Source: a virus
Virus record (IMG/VR): IMGVR_UViG_3300025818_000210
Span: 1-22,931 of that record
DNA: 22,931 nucleotides
Reading direction: 5' to 3' (one strand)
The notes below the pieces were generated by a model. That model was not told the origin of the DNA and ran no database searches. It was given only the letters and a program-made list of their open reading frames with translations. Position numbers and translations under genes: made by a program. Positions 8,397 to 14,629 of the stretch are shown piece by piece. Every line of letters begins with the position of its first letter. Within the stretch, counting starts at the first letter, position 1.

Positions 8397-8824
8397 GGGA
8401 TGCGGCAATCTTCCTCATCGGGGCGCTGTTCGCCTCGGTTCTCCTGACGGCGTATCACCAGCCAGATCCGTTCATGCCGAGGGTGGTCCTGAAATCATCC
8501 GAGGAAATCAACCGCGAGTTCTGCCCGGACGGGGGATGTCTTAACACCGTCGCGCTCTATAACAACGATACGAAAACAATAACGGTCAACGAGAACCTTG
8601 ACCCGACGAAGGAATACGACCTTTCCGTCCTGTTGCATGAGTTCGTTCACCACCTGCAGAACATCAACGGGCATCGCCGCTCGGATTGTTCCGGGGAGCG
8701 TGAGGGGCAGGCATACACGACACAGCGCGCCTTTCTGAAATCTCGCGGGGATAAAGACACCAGCGCGACGATGGGCGTGGACGCATTCACAGAGCTACTT
8801 ATTTCGCAGTGTCACTATCGTTGA
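8393..8824 (+). CDS. Membrane-anchored HExxH protein, probable zinc metallopeptidase (DUF6647-like)
   Basis: 143 residues from GTG 8393, coupled to the upstream stop. The N-terminal 20 residues (MRDAAIFLIGALFASVLLTAY) form a signal anchor or signal peptide that would place the rest in the periplasm. The catalytic signature is LLHEFVHHLQ at residues ~82-91: two histidines and a glutamate in HEFVH, as in zincin peptidases. A conserved-looking acidic pair follows in SGEREGQAYTTQRAF, where the Glu residues of EREGQAY could provide the third ligand. Two cysteines lie before (FCPDGGC) and two after the motif. Activity on a periplasmic protein during lysis or exclusion is inferred; the substrate cannot be told from sequence. 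Confidence 0.65.
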   Translation: MRDAAIFLIGALFASVLLTAYHQPDPFMPRVVLKSSEEINREFCPDGGCLNTVALYNNDTKTITVNENLDPTKEYDLSVLLHEFVHHLQNINGHRRSDCSGEREGQAYTTQRAFLKSRGDKDTSATMGVDAFTELLISQCHYR

Positions 8825-8845
8825 AACTGGACAAGGCCATTACGC

Positions 8846-10012
8846 ATGGCGTTTATCCTAGACCCGAATCTTGAGCAGTTCTCGACGCCTCGGCAGTGGG
8901 AAGTGCTAACCGCGCTGACGCAATACGACTCGGAGCGCATCGCCGCCGAAGCGATAGGGTGCAACAGGCGGGTTTTCCATACCGCCAAGCGGGCCGTGGC
9001 GCTGAAGGCCGCAATGGCGGGGTATGCTCCCGAATACGACCTGACGCACCAATCCCCGCCCGGATATTCCCTCAAGGGCACGTCAACCCTGTACGGGCCT
9101 GACGGTGAAATGAAGGCGCAATGGGTCAAGACGGATCGGGACCGGGAAGCGCAAGAGCAGGCCATGCGGGAAGCCGTCGCGGCGCTTTCCGAAGACATCC
9201 CCCGCGCCAAGCCAATCAAGGCCCCCAAGGCCACGATTGACGACCTATGCAATCTCATGGTGCTGACGGACTACCATCTCGGCATGTTGGCGTGGCACCG
9301 CGAGACGGGCGAAAACTGGAACATCGACATTGCCGAGGAATTACTCGTCAAGTGCTTCGCTCACATGCTTGCGGTTGCCCCCGACGCAAAGACCGGCATT
9401 GTCTGCCAGCTTGGCGACTTCCTCCACTTCGACGGGATACTTTCTGTAACCCCGACCTCCAACCACGTTCTAGACGCCGATTCCAGGTTCGCCAAAATCG
9501 TTGCCGTTGCCATTCGTGCGCTGCGGCAGGTCATCGATATGGCCTTGGCGAAACACGAACACGTCCACGTTATCATGGCCGAGGGCAATCACGACATGGC
9601 GTCATCTATCTGGCTTCGTCAGATGTTTGCTGCGCTTTATGAGAAAGACCCCCGCGTTACCGTGGAGACAACCCCGCTCCCATATTATGCATATCAGCAC
9701 GGCGAGACGGCGCTGTTCTTCCATCATGGGCATTTGAAGAAATTCGCCGGTCTGACCTCGTTATTCGCGGCTCAGTTCCCGAAGGTATGGGGCAACACGG
9801 TCAAGCGGTACGGACACTGCGGACACCTTCACCACACGCACGTCAAGGAAGATGACGGGATTATCCTGACGCAGCACCAGACCCTTGCGGCAAAGGACGC
9901 ATACGCGGCCCGAGGGGGCTGGTTTGCCGAGCGGAAAACAAGCTGCATCACGTATCACAAGGAACACGGCCAAGTCGCCGTCAATCACGTAACCCCGGAG
10001 ATGATTGAGTGA
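8846..10012 (+). CDS. Calcineurin-like metallophosphoesterase with N-terminal helix-turn-helix
   Basis: 388 residues. The metallophosphoesterase core has all expected metal motifs in order: DYH (142-144), GD (190-191), GNHD (247-250), HGH (294-296) and GHLHHTH (326-332), so it should bind two metals and hydrolyse phosphoester bonds. Residues ~14-51 (TPRQWEVLTALTQYD, then IAAEAIGCNRR) look like a helix-turn-helix, suggesting a nucleic acid target. Proteins of this layout are common in alphaproteobacterial prophages, but their substrate is not settled to my knowledge. It lies between the HExxH protein and the endolysin; the stop overlaps the following start (GTGA). Confidence 0.85.
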   Translation: MAFILDPNLEQFSTPRQWEVLTALTQYDSERIAAEAIGCNRRVFHTAKRAVALKAAMAGYAPEYDLTHQSPPGYSLKGTSTLYGPDGEMKAQWVKTDRDREAQEQAMREAVAALSEDIPRAKPIKAPKATIDDLCNLMVLTDYHLGMLAWHRETGENWNIDIAEELLVKCFAHMLAVAPDAKTGIVCQLGDFLHFDGILSVTPTSNHVLDADSRFAKIVAVAIRALRQVIDMALAKHEHVHVIMAEGNHDMASSIWLRQMFAALYEKDPRVTVETTPLPYYAYQHGETALFFHHGHLKKFAGLTSLFAAQFPKVWGNTVKRYGHCGHLHHTHVKEDDGIILTQHQTLAAKDAYAARGGWFAERKTSCITYHKEHGQVAVNHVTPEMIE

Positions 10013-10272
10013 AAGCATCAACCGTATTCGCCACCGCTGCAATGCTTGTTGACGGAGACAGGCGGGAAAGCCACGGCGATCCAAAACAATCCTTCGAGAG
10101 AATCGCCGCCCTCTGGTCTGCATATACGGGCGTAACCCTCTCAGCAAGGGACGTGGCCATGATGATGGCGCTCTTAAAGATAGGGCGCACCTGCTACGGC
10201 AAAAACAACGATGACGACTATGTGGACGCGGCGGGATATATCGCTATCGCGAGTGAGGTAAACGATGGTTGA
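10009..10272 (+). CDS. DUF6378-type small phage protein
   Basis: 87 residues from GTG 10009, overlapping the upstream stop by four bases. The sequence LVDGDRRESHGDPKQSFERIAALWSAY followed by DVAMMMALLKIGRTCYG and DDYVDAAGYIAIA is the family pattern I know as DUF6378: an all-helical small protein frequent in phages and prophages. The spacing of conserved acidic and histidine residues (HGD; the D pair near YVDAAGY) recalls MazG-like all-alpha NTP pyrophosphohydrolases, but no enzyme activity has been shown that I know of. It overlaps the endolysin start by 8 bases. Confidence 0.7.
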   Translation: MKASTVFATAAMLVDGDRRESHGDPKQSFERIAALWSAYTGVTLSARDVAMMMALLKIGRTCYGKNNDDDYVDAAGYIAIASEVNDG

Positions 10273-10636
10273 CTGGTCAAAGGTTAAGCACTTTCGGGAA
10301 TCAGAATTTATCTGTTCGTGCGGTTGTGGCCGCGCTCACGTAACCCCCGGCCTTGTCATGGCGCTGGATGCCCTCAGAGAGGCCTACGGCAAGCCCATGA
10401 CGGTCACAAGCGGGTTTAGGTGCGCCAACCACCCCGAGGAACGAGATAAGCCCTCACCGGGCGCGCACGGGCAAGGACGGGCCGCTGATATCGCTACCCC
10501 AGACGCAACCAGCAAATACGAATTGAAACGTCACGCCTACGCCCTCGGATTCCTCGGGATCGGGCACGGCAAGACATTTACACATCTGGACGTTGGCCAC
10601 GATGCGGCGACACGTCCGGCAGACTGGACATATTGA
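10265..10636 (+). CDS. Endolysin, M15 peptidase (D-Ala-D-Ala / L-Ala-D-Glu type)
   Basis: 123 residues, a single-domain Peptidase_M15_3 enzyme that cuts peptide cross-bridges in peptidoglycan. Visible features are the family N-terminus FRESEFICSCGCG, the SGFRC element (49-53), GAHGQGRAADI with zinc ligands His68 and Asp75, and FTHLDVG with His107 and the adjacent Asp109. It has no signal peptide, so it should leave the cytoplasm through the holin encoded directly downstream. The length is normal for phage M15 lysins. The four Cys near residue 17-22 and 53 are usual in this family. Confidence 0.88.
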   Translation: MVDWSKVKHFRESEFICSCGCGRAHVTPGLVMALDALREAYGKPMTVTSGFRCANHPEERDKPSPGAHGQGRAADIATPDATSKYELKRHAYALGFLGIGHGKTFTHLDVGHDAATRPADWTY

Positions 10637-10637
10637 T

Positions 10638-11030
10638 ATGGCATTTGGCATTGACGACGCGATAGGCGCTGGCCTCAAGATTATCAACAAGTTCATTCCA
10701 GATCCTGCCGAGAAGGCGAAGGCGGAGCAGGAATTACGCACCGACCTGTTGGCGTGGGACGCCGCCCAGAACAAGGTCAACGAGGCGGAGGCAAACACCG
10801 GCTCGCTGTTCATTGGCGGCTGGCGCCCTGCAATCGGGTGGTGCTGTGCCATCGCTCTCGGGTTTCAGTACGTTGTTACCCCGCTGGCATTGTGGGGTGG
10901 TGATCTGGTCGGGCATCCCCTGCCGAAGCCGCCTGTGCTGGATCAGGTTCTATGGGAGCTTATGTTCGGCATGCTCGGCATGGGCGGGTTGCGGACTTAC
11001 GAGAAGATCAAGGGCGTGGCCAAGCCGTGA
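10638..11030 (+). CDS. Holin, 3-TM family
   Basis: 130 residues. The start is ATG 10638, one base after the endolysin stop; an in-frame upstream ATG would lie within the endolysin gene. The N-terminus DDAIGAGLKIINKFIPDPAEKAKAEQEL, then NTGSLFIGGWRPAIGWCCAIALGFQYVV, matches the GTA-type three-transmembrane holin family: the PDPxxKA helix, the conserved WRP-x-x-GW before the first membrane helix, a second hydrophobic segment (TPLALW) and a third (LWELMFGMLGMGGL). It would form the inner-membrane lesion that releases the endolysin. The stop overlaps the next start (GTGA). Confidence 0.85.
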   Translation: MAFGIDDAIGAGLKIINKFIPDPAEKAKAEQELRTDLLAWDAAQNKVNEAEANTGSLFIGGWRPAIGWCCAIALGFQYVVTPLALWGGDLVGHPLPKPPVLDQVLWELMFGMLGMGGLRTYEKIKGVAKP

Positions 11031-11242
11031 GCGTCATAGACTTCCCCGGAGAAACCAGGCTGGACCTCGACCCCAAGCGCATCTTCGAAACCGCACTTGA
11101 ACATGATTTTGAATGCGTCCTAGTCGTAGGCTGGAAAGAGGACGGCGATATGTACCTTGCCGGATCGTCTGCGAACGTCATTGAAACGATAGGCACACTT
11201 GACATAGCCAAGGCCGCGCTGCTCAAGGATATGGTGGAATGA
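11027..11242 (+). CDS. Small conserved phage protein of the lysis cassette (71 aa)
   Basis: Start taken at GTG 11027, which overlaps the holin stop; a longer in-frame reading would sit inside the holin gene. The protein reads VSVIDFPGETRLDLDPKRIFE, then CVLVVGWKEDGDMYLAGSSAN, and ends with a helix (TLDIAKAALLKDMVE). The VVGWxEDGxxYLAGS strand pair followed by a short helix is a recurring pattern in small proteins next to alphaproteobacterial prophage lysis genes; the function is unknown. It is the last rightward gene before the convergent accessory operon, which starts its stop codon 22 bases further on. Confidence 0.65.
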   Translation: MSVIDFPGETRLDLDPKRIFETALEHDFECVLVVGWKEDGDMYLAGSSANVIETIGTLDIAKAALLKDMVE

Positions 11243-11263
11243 ACATCGCCTTTCTTGCTCTCC

Positions 11264-11461
11264 TCAGTCGGCTGATTTGTAAATCGGTAGGCAGGTGAGT
11301 TCGTATTCCTTACAATCATCCAGTAAGTCCATGTCCTCCTTTGCCCTATCCTCGTCGGCATATGCCCTCAGAACGCCAGACCCCGACCCGTCTCCATAGC
11401 GCCAAGATAAAACCCAAATTTCATCCATTCTCATGCCCTCCAAAGGCTCGTTAATCGTCAT
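11264..11461 (-). CDS. Small phage protein (65 aa), last gene of the leftward accessory operon
   Basis: Reads MTINEPLEGMRMDEIWVLSWRYGDG, then GVLRAYADEDRAKEDMDLLDD and YELTCLPIY. The IWVLSW start, the ADEDRAKEDMDLL helix and the final beta strand resemble small phage proteins of unknown role that have an alpha-beta layout. A start at the internal Met10 or Met12 is possible. ATG 11461 is covered by the preceding 55-residue gene, whose TAA lies 8 bases inside this gene, so the two are translationally coupled. It converges with the rightward lysis operon. Confidence 0.65.
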   Translation of the reverse strand: MTINEPLEGMRMDEIWVLSWRYGDGSGSGVLRAYADEDRAKEDMDLLDDCKEYELTCLPIYKSAD

Positions 11462-11618
11462 CTAAAATACTTGCTGCGATGGCTACAGTTACAGCCGTGT
11501 CGCGCACATCATCACCGTCAACAGTTCGACGGCGGTTAATCTTTTTGCGGTGAGGGCACTCCACGATCCCGCAACTTCTCCGCATGTACCCGCCGCACCT
11601 TGCACATTCCTTCTGCAT
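11451..11618 (-). CDS. Small zinc-ribbon-like protein (55 aa)
   Basis: An ATG at 11618 preceded by a near-perfect ribosome-binding site (AGGAGGAG, 6-7 bases upstream) opens a 55-residue frame. The N-terminus has CARCGGYMRRSC followed by CPH: a CxxC pair, then two more Cys and a His, which could hold one zinc ion. A basic stretch (RKKINRRR) follows, consistent with nucleic acid binding, and the end is acidic (SILDDD). The stop overlaps the next gene by 11 bases. I do not recognise a named family. The strong ribosome-binding site is the main evidence that it is real. Confidence 0.65.
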   Translation of the reverse strand: MQKECARCGGYMRRSCGIVECPHRKKINRRRTVDGDDVRDTAVTVAIAASILDDD

Positions 11619-11639
11619 CAATTACTCCTCCTACCGGGC

Positions 11640-11695
11640 GTCGGCCTTTGCGCTCTCAGTCCCTACGCAAATATGATTTGGGGACGGGCCGACAT
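11640..11695 (-). promoter_or_regulatory. Structured leader upstream of the 55-aa zinc-ribbon gene
   Basis: The 96 base gap between two genes of the leftward operon holds nested inverted repeats: GTCGGCC (11640-11646) with GGCCGAC (11687-11693), and inside it GTCCC (11659-11663) with GGGAC (11681-11685). A competing or pseudoknot pairing exists between TTTGCG (11647-11652) and CGCAAA (11666-11671). A 10-codon frame with its own AGGAG starts at 11695 and stops at 11663, running through one side of the stems. No U-run follows, so it does not look like a terminator. It could act as a translational attenuator for the next gene. Confidence 0.4.
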
Positions 11696-11714
11696 AATTC
11701 TCCTACTGTGCTCC

Positions 11715-12101
11715 CTATTGTGCGCCGTCGATTGGCCAGCGGGTTTCCTCGTAAGGCCCAAGGCTCTCGACAAGCGCGTTTAAAAGTTTATGCCCCAGCG
11801 TCCCTTCGGGCGTTTCCTGCCCTGCCAATTCCGACATAGCCCAAAGGGTCAGGTCATAGGCCAGCGCCTCACGCTCAGCGATATCGCCCGTGCCCGGCGG
11901 ATGAGGCGCGACGAATGGGAATACAAATGGGTTGTCGGATAGATTGATCTCGACATCTTCATTGTAGAACCGGGATTCGGGATTGAAGTCGTCGCCGTCA
12001 ACGAACATCACAAGCTCAACGTCGCTACCGTCTGCAAGCCAGTAATAAGCGTTCTCGTCCGGCGTTATCTCTGCGGCGCGTTTCCATAGAAAATCTGGCA
12101 T
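11715..12101 (-). CDS. Hypothetical acidic phage protein (128 aa)
   Basis: Start set at ATG 12101 because GAGGG lies 9 bases upstream; a TTG two codons earlier is less likely. The N-terminus is MPDFLWKRAAEITPDENAYY, then LADGSDVELVMFVDGDDF and repeated acidic segments; the C-terminal half is a long helix (REALAYDLTLWAMSELA) ending in a proline-rich tail. The protein is strongly acidic with several DGDD or NEDV clusters, a trait seen in some phage inhibitor proteins, although that alone proves nothing. No catalytic motif or membrane segment is visible, and I do not know the family. Confidence 0.6.
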   Translation of the reverse strand: MPDFLWKRAAEITPDENAYYWLADGSDVELVMFVDGDDFNPESRFYNEDVEINLSDNPFVFPFVAPHPPGTGDIAEREALAYDLTLWAMSELAGQETPEGTLGHKLLNALVESLGPYEETRWPIDGAQ

Positions 12102-12119
12102 CGTCAAAATCCCTCGTTT

Positions 12120-12314
12120 TCAGTGCTTCACTCTGTTGTCGCCATATAGGCGGTCAAATTTCTCGTTCGGTGCGCCCTTGCGCCATGCTTCGATTTCATC
12201 AAGCCAGTGCTGTTCGCATTGCTCGCAACGGTCCTCGTAGTATTCGATTTCCTCTGCGTTGATCGGCTTCCCGCATTCTCGGCATGGCGCTGTCTCAATC
12301 GGTTGCCACGTCAT
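12120..12314 (-). CDS. Small zinc-ribbon protein (64 aa)
   Basis: MTWQPIETAPCRECGKPINAEEI followed by EDRCEQCEQHW gives two CxxC pairs about 20 residues apart, a typical treble-clef or zinc-ribbon site. The WQPIETAP opening is common in short phage proteins. The ATG is preceded by AAGGGAG at good spacing and overlaps the upstream stop by one base (TGATG). The rest is charged and helical. DNA- or protein-binding is likely from the metal site; the precise role is unknown. Confidence 0.65.
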   Translation of the reverse strand: MTWQPIETAPCRECGKPINAEEIEYYEDRCEQCEQHWLDEIEAWRKGAPNEKFDRLYGDNRVKH

Positions 12315-12541
12315 CAGCTATCTCCCTTGGCGCGTTCTGCGAGATTGCGGTTATTACTCACAATCTCCAACTCTGCGACACGCGCCTCTAGGGTGTCGAT
12401 GCGGTCAAGGTCTAGCGCGTGGCGCAGCCATACCGCCCAGCTAACTTGAACGCCATCTAACATAGGAAACGCGCCTTTGCCAAAACCTCTAGAGATACCG
12501 CGGCAGACTTCCAAAAGATACTCGTCTGTAATCCTGTTCAT
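12314..12541 (-). CDS. Hypothetical small helical phage protein (75 aa)
   Basis: Starts at ATG 12541 with GGGAG close upstream and overlaps the preceding stop by ATGA. The sequence MNRITDEYLLEVCRGISRGFG then QVSWAVWLRHALDLDRIDTLEARVAELEIV is mostly helical, with a short leucine-zipper-like heptad run at the end (LDRIDTLEARVAELEI), suggesting dimerisation. There is no membrane segment or metal motif. It belongs to the tightly coupled leftward operon; the family is unknown. Confidence 0.6.
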   Translation of the reverse strand: MNRITDEYLLEVCRGISRGFGKGAFPMLDGVQVSWAVWLRHALDLDRIDTLEARVAELEIVSNNRNLAERAKGDS

Positions 12542-12729
12542 TTCTTACTCCCAAAAGCGTCAGCTTCCATCGGATTATCAGGCCAATCGTTATCGACCAC
12601 CTGACAGGCTTGCATCCCGTTACAGCAATCCGCTATCCCGGTGCCGTTGCATTCGGGGCAGGGCCCGTGGATTATGAATGGCTCGCGGGTCGTTTTCTCG
12701 CCGCTGCCTTGGCAAAATTCACACTTCAT
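12538..12729 (-). CDS. Small DnaJ-type zinc-finger protein (63 aa)
   Basis: Two CxxCxGxG motifs are visible, CEFCQGSG (3-10) and CPECNGTG (24-31), as in the central zinc finger of DnaJ chaperones; a further CC pair and Cys follow (DCCNGMQAC). The protein lacks a J domain, so it is a stand-alone zinc finger, a type often seen in phages. It may bind RNA, DNA or unfolded protein. The ATG has GGGAG 8 bases upstream and lies 11 bases inside the preceding gene; the stop overlaps the following gene by ATGA. Confidence 0.7.
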   Translation of the reverse strand: MKCEFCQGSGEKTTREPFIIHGPCPECNGTGIADCCNGMQACQVVDNDWPDNPMEADAFGSKK

Positions 12730-13399
12730 GGGCCAAGCTCCCGTAATGACCCTCCGAAACGCCGTGCGACGTGCGCCGATCGATCCGCGCTTGGATCTGC
12801 GCCCGGACGGCGCCGGGCACTCCGTCGTATATGAGGACGTTATCTTTGGCGCCGTAATACCCCCTCGACCACACTGATCGAAGGATGCTCAGACCCTTCG
12901 CCCCCGTCAGCGCGACGCCCCTCCCGCGAAGGATTCCGCACCAGAATTCGGCGTTTGGGCGTTGGTACACATATTCGCTGTCCGTGGCTAAATCACACCC
13001 CCACAGGCCAACGATATCGCCTGGCTTGGTGTATAATGCCGCAAAGGCGAGCATGTACGCGACGGTGCTTTCGAGATACCTACCACCCGACAAGGCGTCG
13101 ACATCCTCAAAAGGGTACGCGACGCTGTTCGGGATCTCCGGGTCTATGGCCGGCAGTAGCAAGGGCGAATTTTCTGAGGTCATCTCGTTTATGTACGAGA
13201 TGAGGGCGCCGGGGCGGTCTCCGCACGGATAGAATTTCGCGTTCTTGCGCCAATCCGCGTGAGGCTCGAAATACAGGTCTAGGTGCGGCACGGGGATCCA
13301 AGGCATGCCCCAGAAGATCCAACTCGTGTCACCGATGGGTGCCTCGGCGAGGGAGGGGCCCCCGCCGAGGATCGCTATCTTCAAAGGCTCATCTGACAT
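12719..13399 (-). CDS. Phage protein with Rossmann-like start, first gene of the accessory operon
   Basis: 226 residues from ATG 13399, which has GGGAGGTG 6 bases upstream; an 18-residue longer reading exists but lies across the TGAACCA repeats and has no ribosome-binding site. It begins LKIAILGGGPSLAEAP, a strand plus glycine loop typical of Rossmann folds. Later it carries GRYLESTVAYMLAFAALY, then GDIVGLWGCDLATDSEY and QRPNAEFWCGI. I know this arrangement (GxDxxxxxEYxxQRP) from uncharacterised phage proteins sometimes compared with glycosyltransferase or DUF115-like folds. Its substrate is not evident. The base composition is as GC-rich as the structural region, unlike the genes that follow it. 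Confidence 0.65.
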   Translation of the reverse strand: MSDEPLKIAILGGGPSLAEAPIGDTSWIFWGMPWIPVPHLDLYFEPHADWRKNAKFYPCGDRPGALISYINEMTSENSPLLLPAIDPEIPNSVAYPFEDVDALSGGRYLESTVAYMLAFAALYTKPGDIVGLWGCDLATDSEYVYQRPNAEFWCGILRGRGVALTGAKGLSILRSVWSRGYYGAKDNVLIYDGVPGAVRAQIQARIDRRTSHGVSEGHYGSLAHEV

Positions 13400-13424
13400 C
13401 GTGTTCACCTCCCGTTCTGGTCGG

Positions 13425-13464
13425 TGAACCAATATGAACCATTTTTGAACCACCCCGCACTGTC
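13425..13464. repeat. Putative integrase arm-type sites, left of attP core
   Basis: TGAACCA occurs three times, at 13425, 13435 and 13446, spaced 10 and 11 bases apart, which is about one helical turn. The last copy extends into a longer string through CCCCGCACTGTC that ends at 13464 and is repeated to the right of the core. This regular phasing next to an attachment core is what arm-binding sites of lambda-type integrases look like. The assignment rests on pattern and position only. Confidence 0.55.
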
Positions 13465-13492
13465 CTAGAAAATGGTAAGTGCTTGGTTTTAT

Positions 13493-13538
13493 TGGTCGGA
13501 GTGAGAGGATTTGAACCTCCGGCCCCTGCCTCCCGAAG
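13493..13538 (-). other. attP core: 3' part of a tRNA-Pro(CGG) gene
   Basis: On the minus strand these 45-46 bases read from the anticodon loop (TTCGGGA, anticodon CGG) through a variable loop, a T arm with stem GGAGG and loop TTCAAAT, the 3' acceptor strand CACTCCG, discriminator A and CCA. The bases before the anticodon loop do not pair with the anticodon stem, so the 5' half is absent and this is not a functional tRNA gene. It lies 120 bases from the integrase stop. Phages that integrate into tRNA genes carry such a copy to restore the host gene, so this is the expected crossover site. Confidence 0.85.
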
Positions 13539-13630
13539 ACGGTTATAGCCCATATATTGAGCCTCCTTTCGCCAATCTACGCTATATGCGGTATCTCGTA
13601 GCCAATTAAACCAACGTAAAAACGTCTTGT

Positions 13631-13658
13631 TGGTTCAATGAACCACCCCCGCACTGTC
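13631..13658. repeat. Putative integrase arm-type site, right of attP core
   Basis: TGGTTCA (13631-13637) and TGAACCA (13639-13645) form an inverted pair, and the second copy continues as CCCCCGCACTGTC to 13658, matching the left-side repeat with one extra C. The end of the repeat runs into the integrase stop codon (13660-13658). Placed on the other side of the tRNA-like core, it completes an attP with arms on both sides. Confidence 0.55.
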
Positions 13659-14629
13659 TATAAGTCCAACGCCGCAGCAGCGTCGGTGAGGTGCCCAGGC
13701 TGGTGGCGCGCGTATACGCGCTGCGTAACGCTGATGTCGGAGTGCCCCAGGAACGCGGAAATTTGTTCAATGGGGATCCCCCGCTCACACATCCAAACGG
13801 CCGCTGTGTGGCGCAGGTCATGAATGTGGACATCTTCCAAGCCGGCGGCTCGGGTGGCCCTTTCGAAGGCGTGGCGGATGTTCTTGATCGGCCGGCCTTC
13901 ATATTCGACCACATACTCCGACGTGGCCCGACCGCGAGCTTCTTCCAGGATCCCGCGCAGGGTATCAGACATCGGCACGGTGGCGCGCTTCTTGCCGTTG
14001 GCTTTTTGCCCCAGCCAGATCTCGTTCTTGTCAAAGCGCACCTGCATCCAAGTTAGCTGCAGAAGGGCCTCCTTCCGTCCAGCCGTGCCTATGGCGAGAT
14101 GTAAAAAGAGGAACAGATGCTCGGAGCCTGCCTCGTCGAGGAGGCGCTTGAACTCGTCCCGCGTTAGCCAACGGTCGCGGGGCTCAGGCTCGGGCAGGCA
14201 CTCGACGACGGCGGGCGTTTGGGGGTCATGCCACCGCAAAGCCGCGCGGAGAGTACGCAGTTCCTTATTGATAGTGCCGTCCGCGACGTCACGTCTGCGA
14301 TGCTCCACGTACTGGCGACAGGTCGCACGGCTCACCTGCTCCGGCTTAAAGCCAGCAAAGAAGGGCGACAGGCGCTTCCACGCGTCGCGCAAACGATAGA
14401 TATCGACGACACGGTCGGCGCGGTCTTCGAGGTACGCCTCGACGATCGGCCCGACGCGGTCTTCGACTGGGGCAACAAAGGCGTTTACAATTTCACGCGC
14501 CTTCCGTTGGGCAGCGTCACGATGTTCGTCTGTTGCGGCGAAGCCGGTAGATAGTCGCCGGCGTTTTCCTCCGGCGTTGAAGCGGGCGCACCATTGGTTT
14601 CGGTACGCGACGAGATCGAATGTGTGCAT
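13658..14629 (-). CDS. int: Tyrosine-recombinase integrase
   Basis: 323 residues. The N-terminal ~50 residues (RNQWCARFNAGGKRRRLSTG) are an arm-binding-like domain, ~55-135 a core-binding helical domain, and the rest the catalytic domain. The catalytic residues are visible: Arg185 in GTAGRKEALL, Lys in ANGKKRATVP (~213), HDLRH with His270 and Arg273, His296 in FLGHSD, and the nucleophile Tyr306 in VYARHQ. It should recombine attP with the host tRNA-Pro gene. The ATG is preceded by GGAG and lies 145 bases inside the excisionase-like gene, so int is made from the end of the leftward early operon. Confidence 0.93.
   Translation of the reverse strand: MHTFDLVAYRNQWCARFNAGGKRRRLSTGFAATDEHRDAAQRKAREIVNAFVAPVEDRVGPIVEAYLEDRADRVVDIYRLRDAWKRLSPFFAGFKPEQVSRATCRQYVEHRRRDVADGTINKELRTLRAALRWHDPQTPAVVECLPEPEPRDRWLTRDEFKRLLDEAGSEHLFLFLHLAIGTAGRKEALLQLTWMQVRFDKNEIWLGQKANGKKRATVPMSDTLRGILEEARGRATSEYVVEYEGRPIKNIRHAFERATRAAGLEDVHIHDLRHTAAVWMCERGIPIEQISAFLGHSDISVTQRVYARHQPGHLTDAAAALDL

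Noticed and set aside
11266-11280. Bidirectional terminator between the converging operons (TCAG-TCGG-CTGA)
   Set aside because: Only a 4-bp stem and no proper T-run; too weak to call.
11663-11695. A 10-codon frame with AGGAG as an independent gene
   Set aside because: Too short to claim as a protein; kept only as a possible leader peptide within the structured region.
13425-13464. A CRISPR array or iteron origin made by the TGAACCA repeats
   Set aside because: Repeats are 7 bases with 3-4 base gaps and sit beside the attachment core and integrase; arm-type integrase sites fit better.
13493-13590. A complete tRNA gene near the integrase
   Set aside because: Only the part from the anticodon loop to CCA is present; the bases beyond it do not pair to form an anticodon stem or the 5' half, so it is an attachment core, not a tRNA gene.
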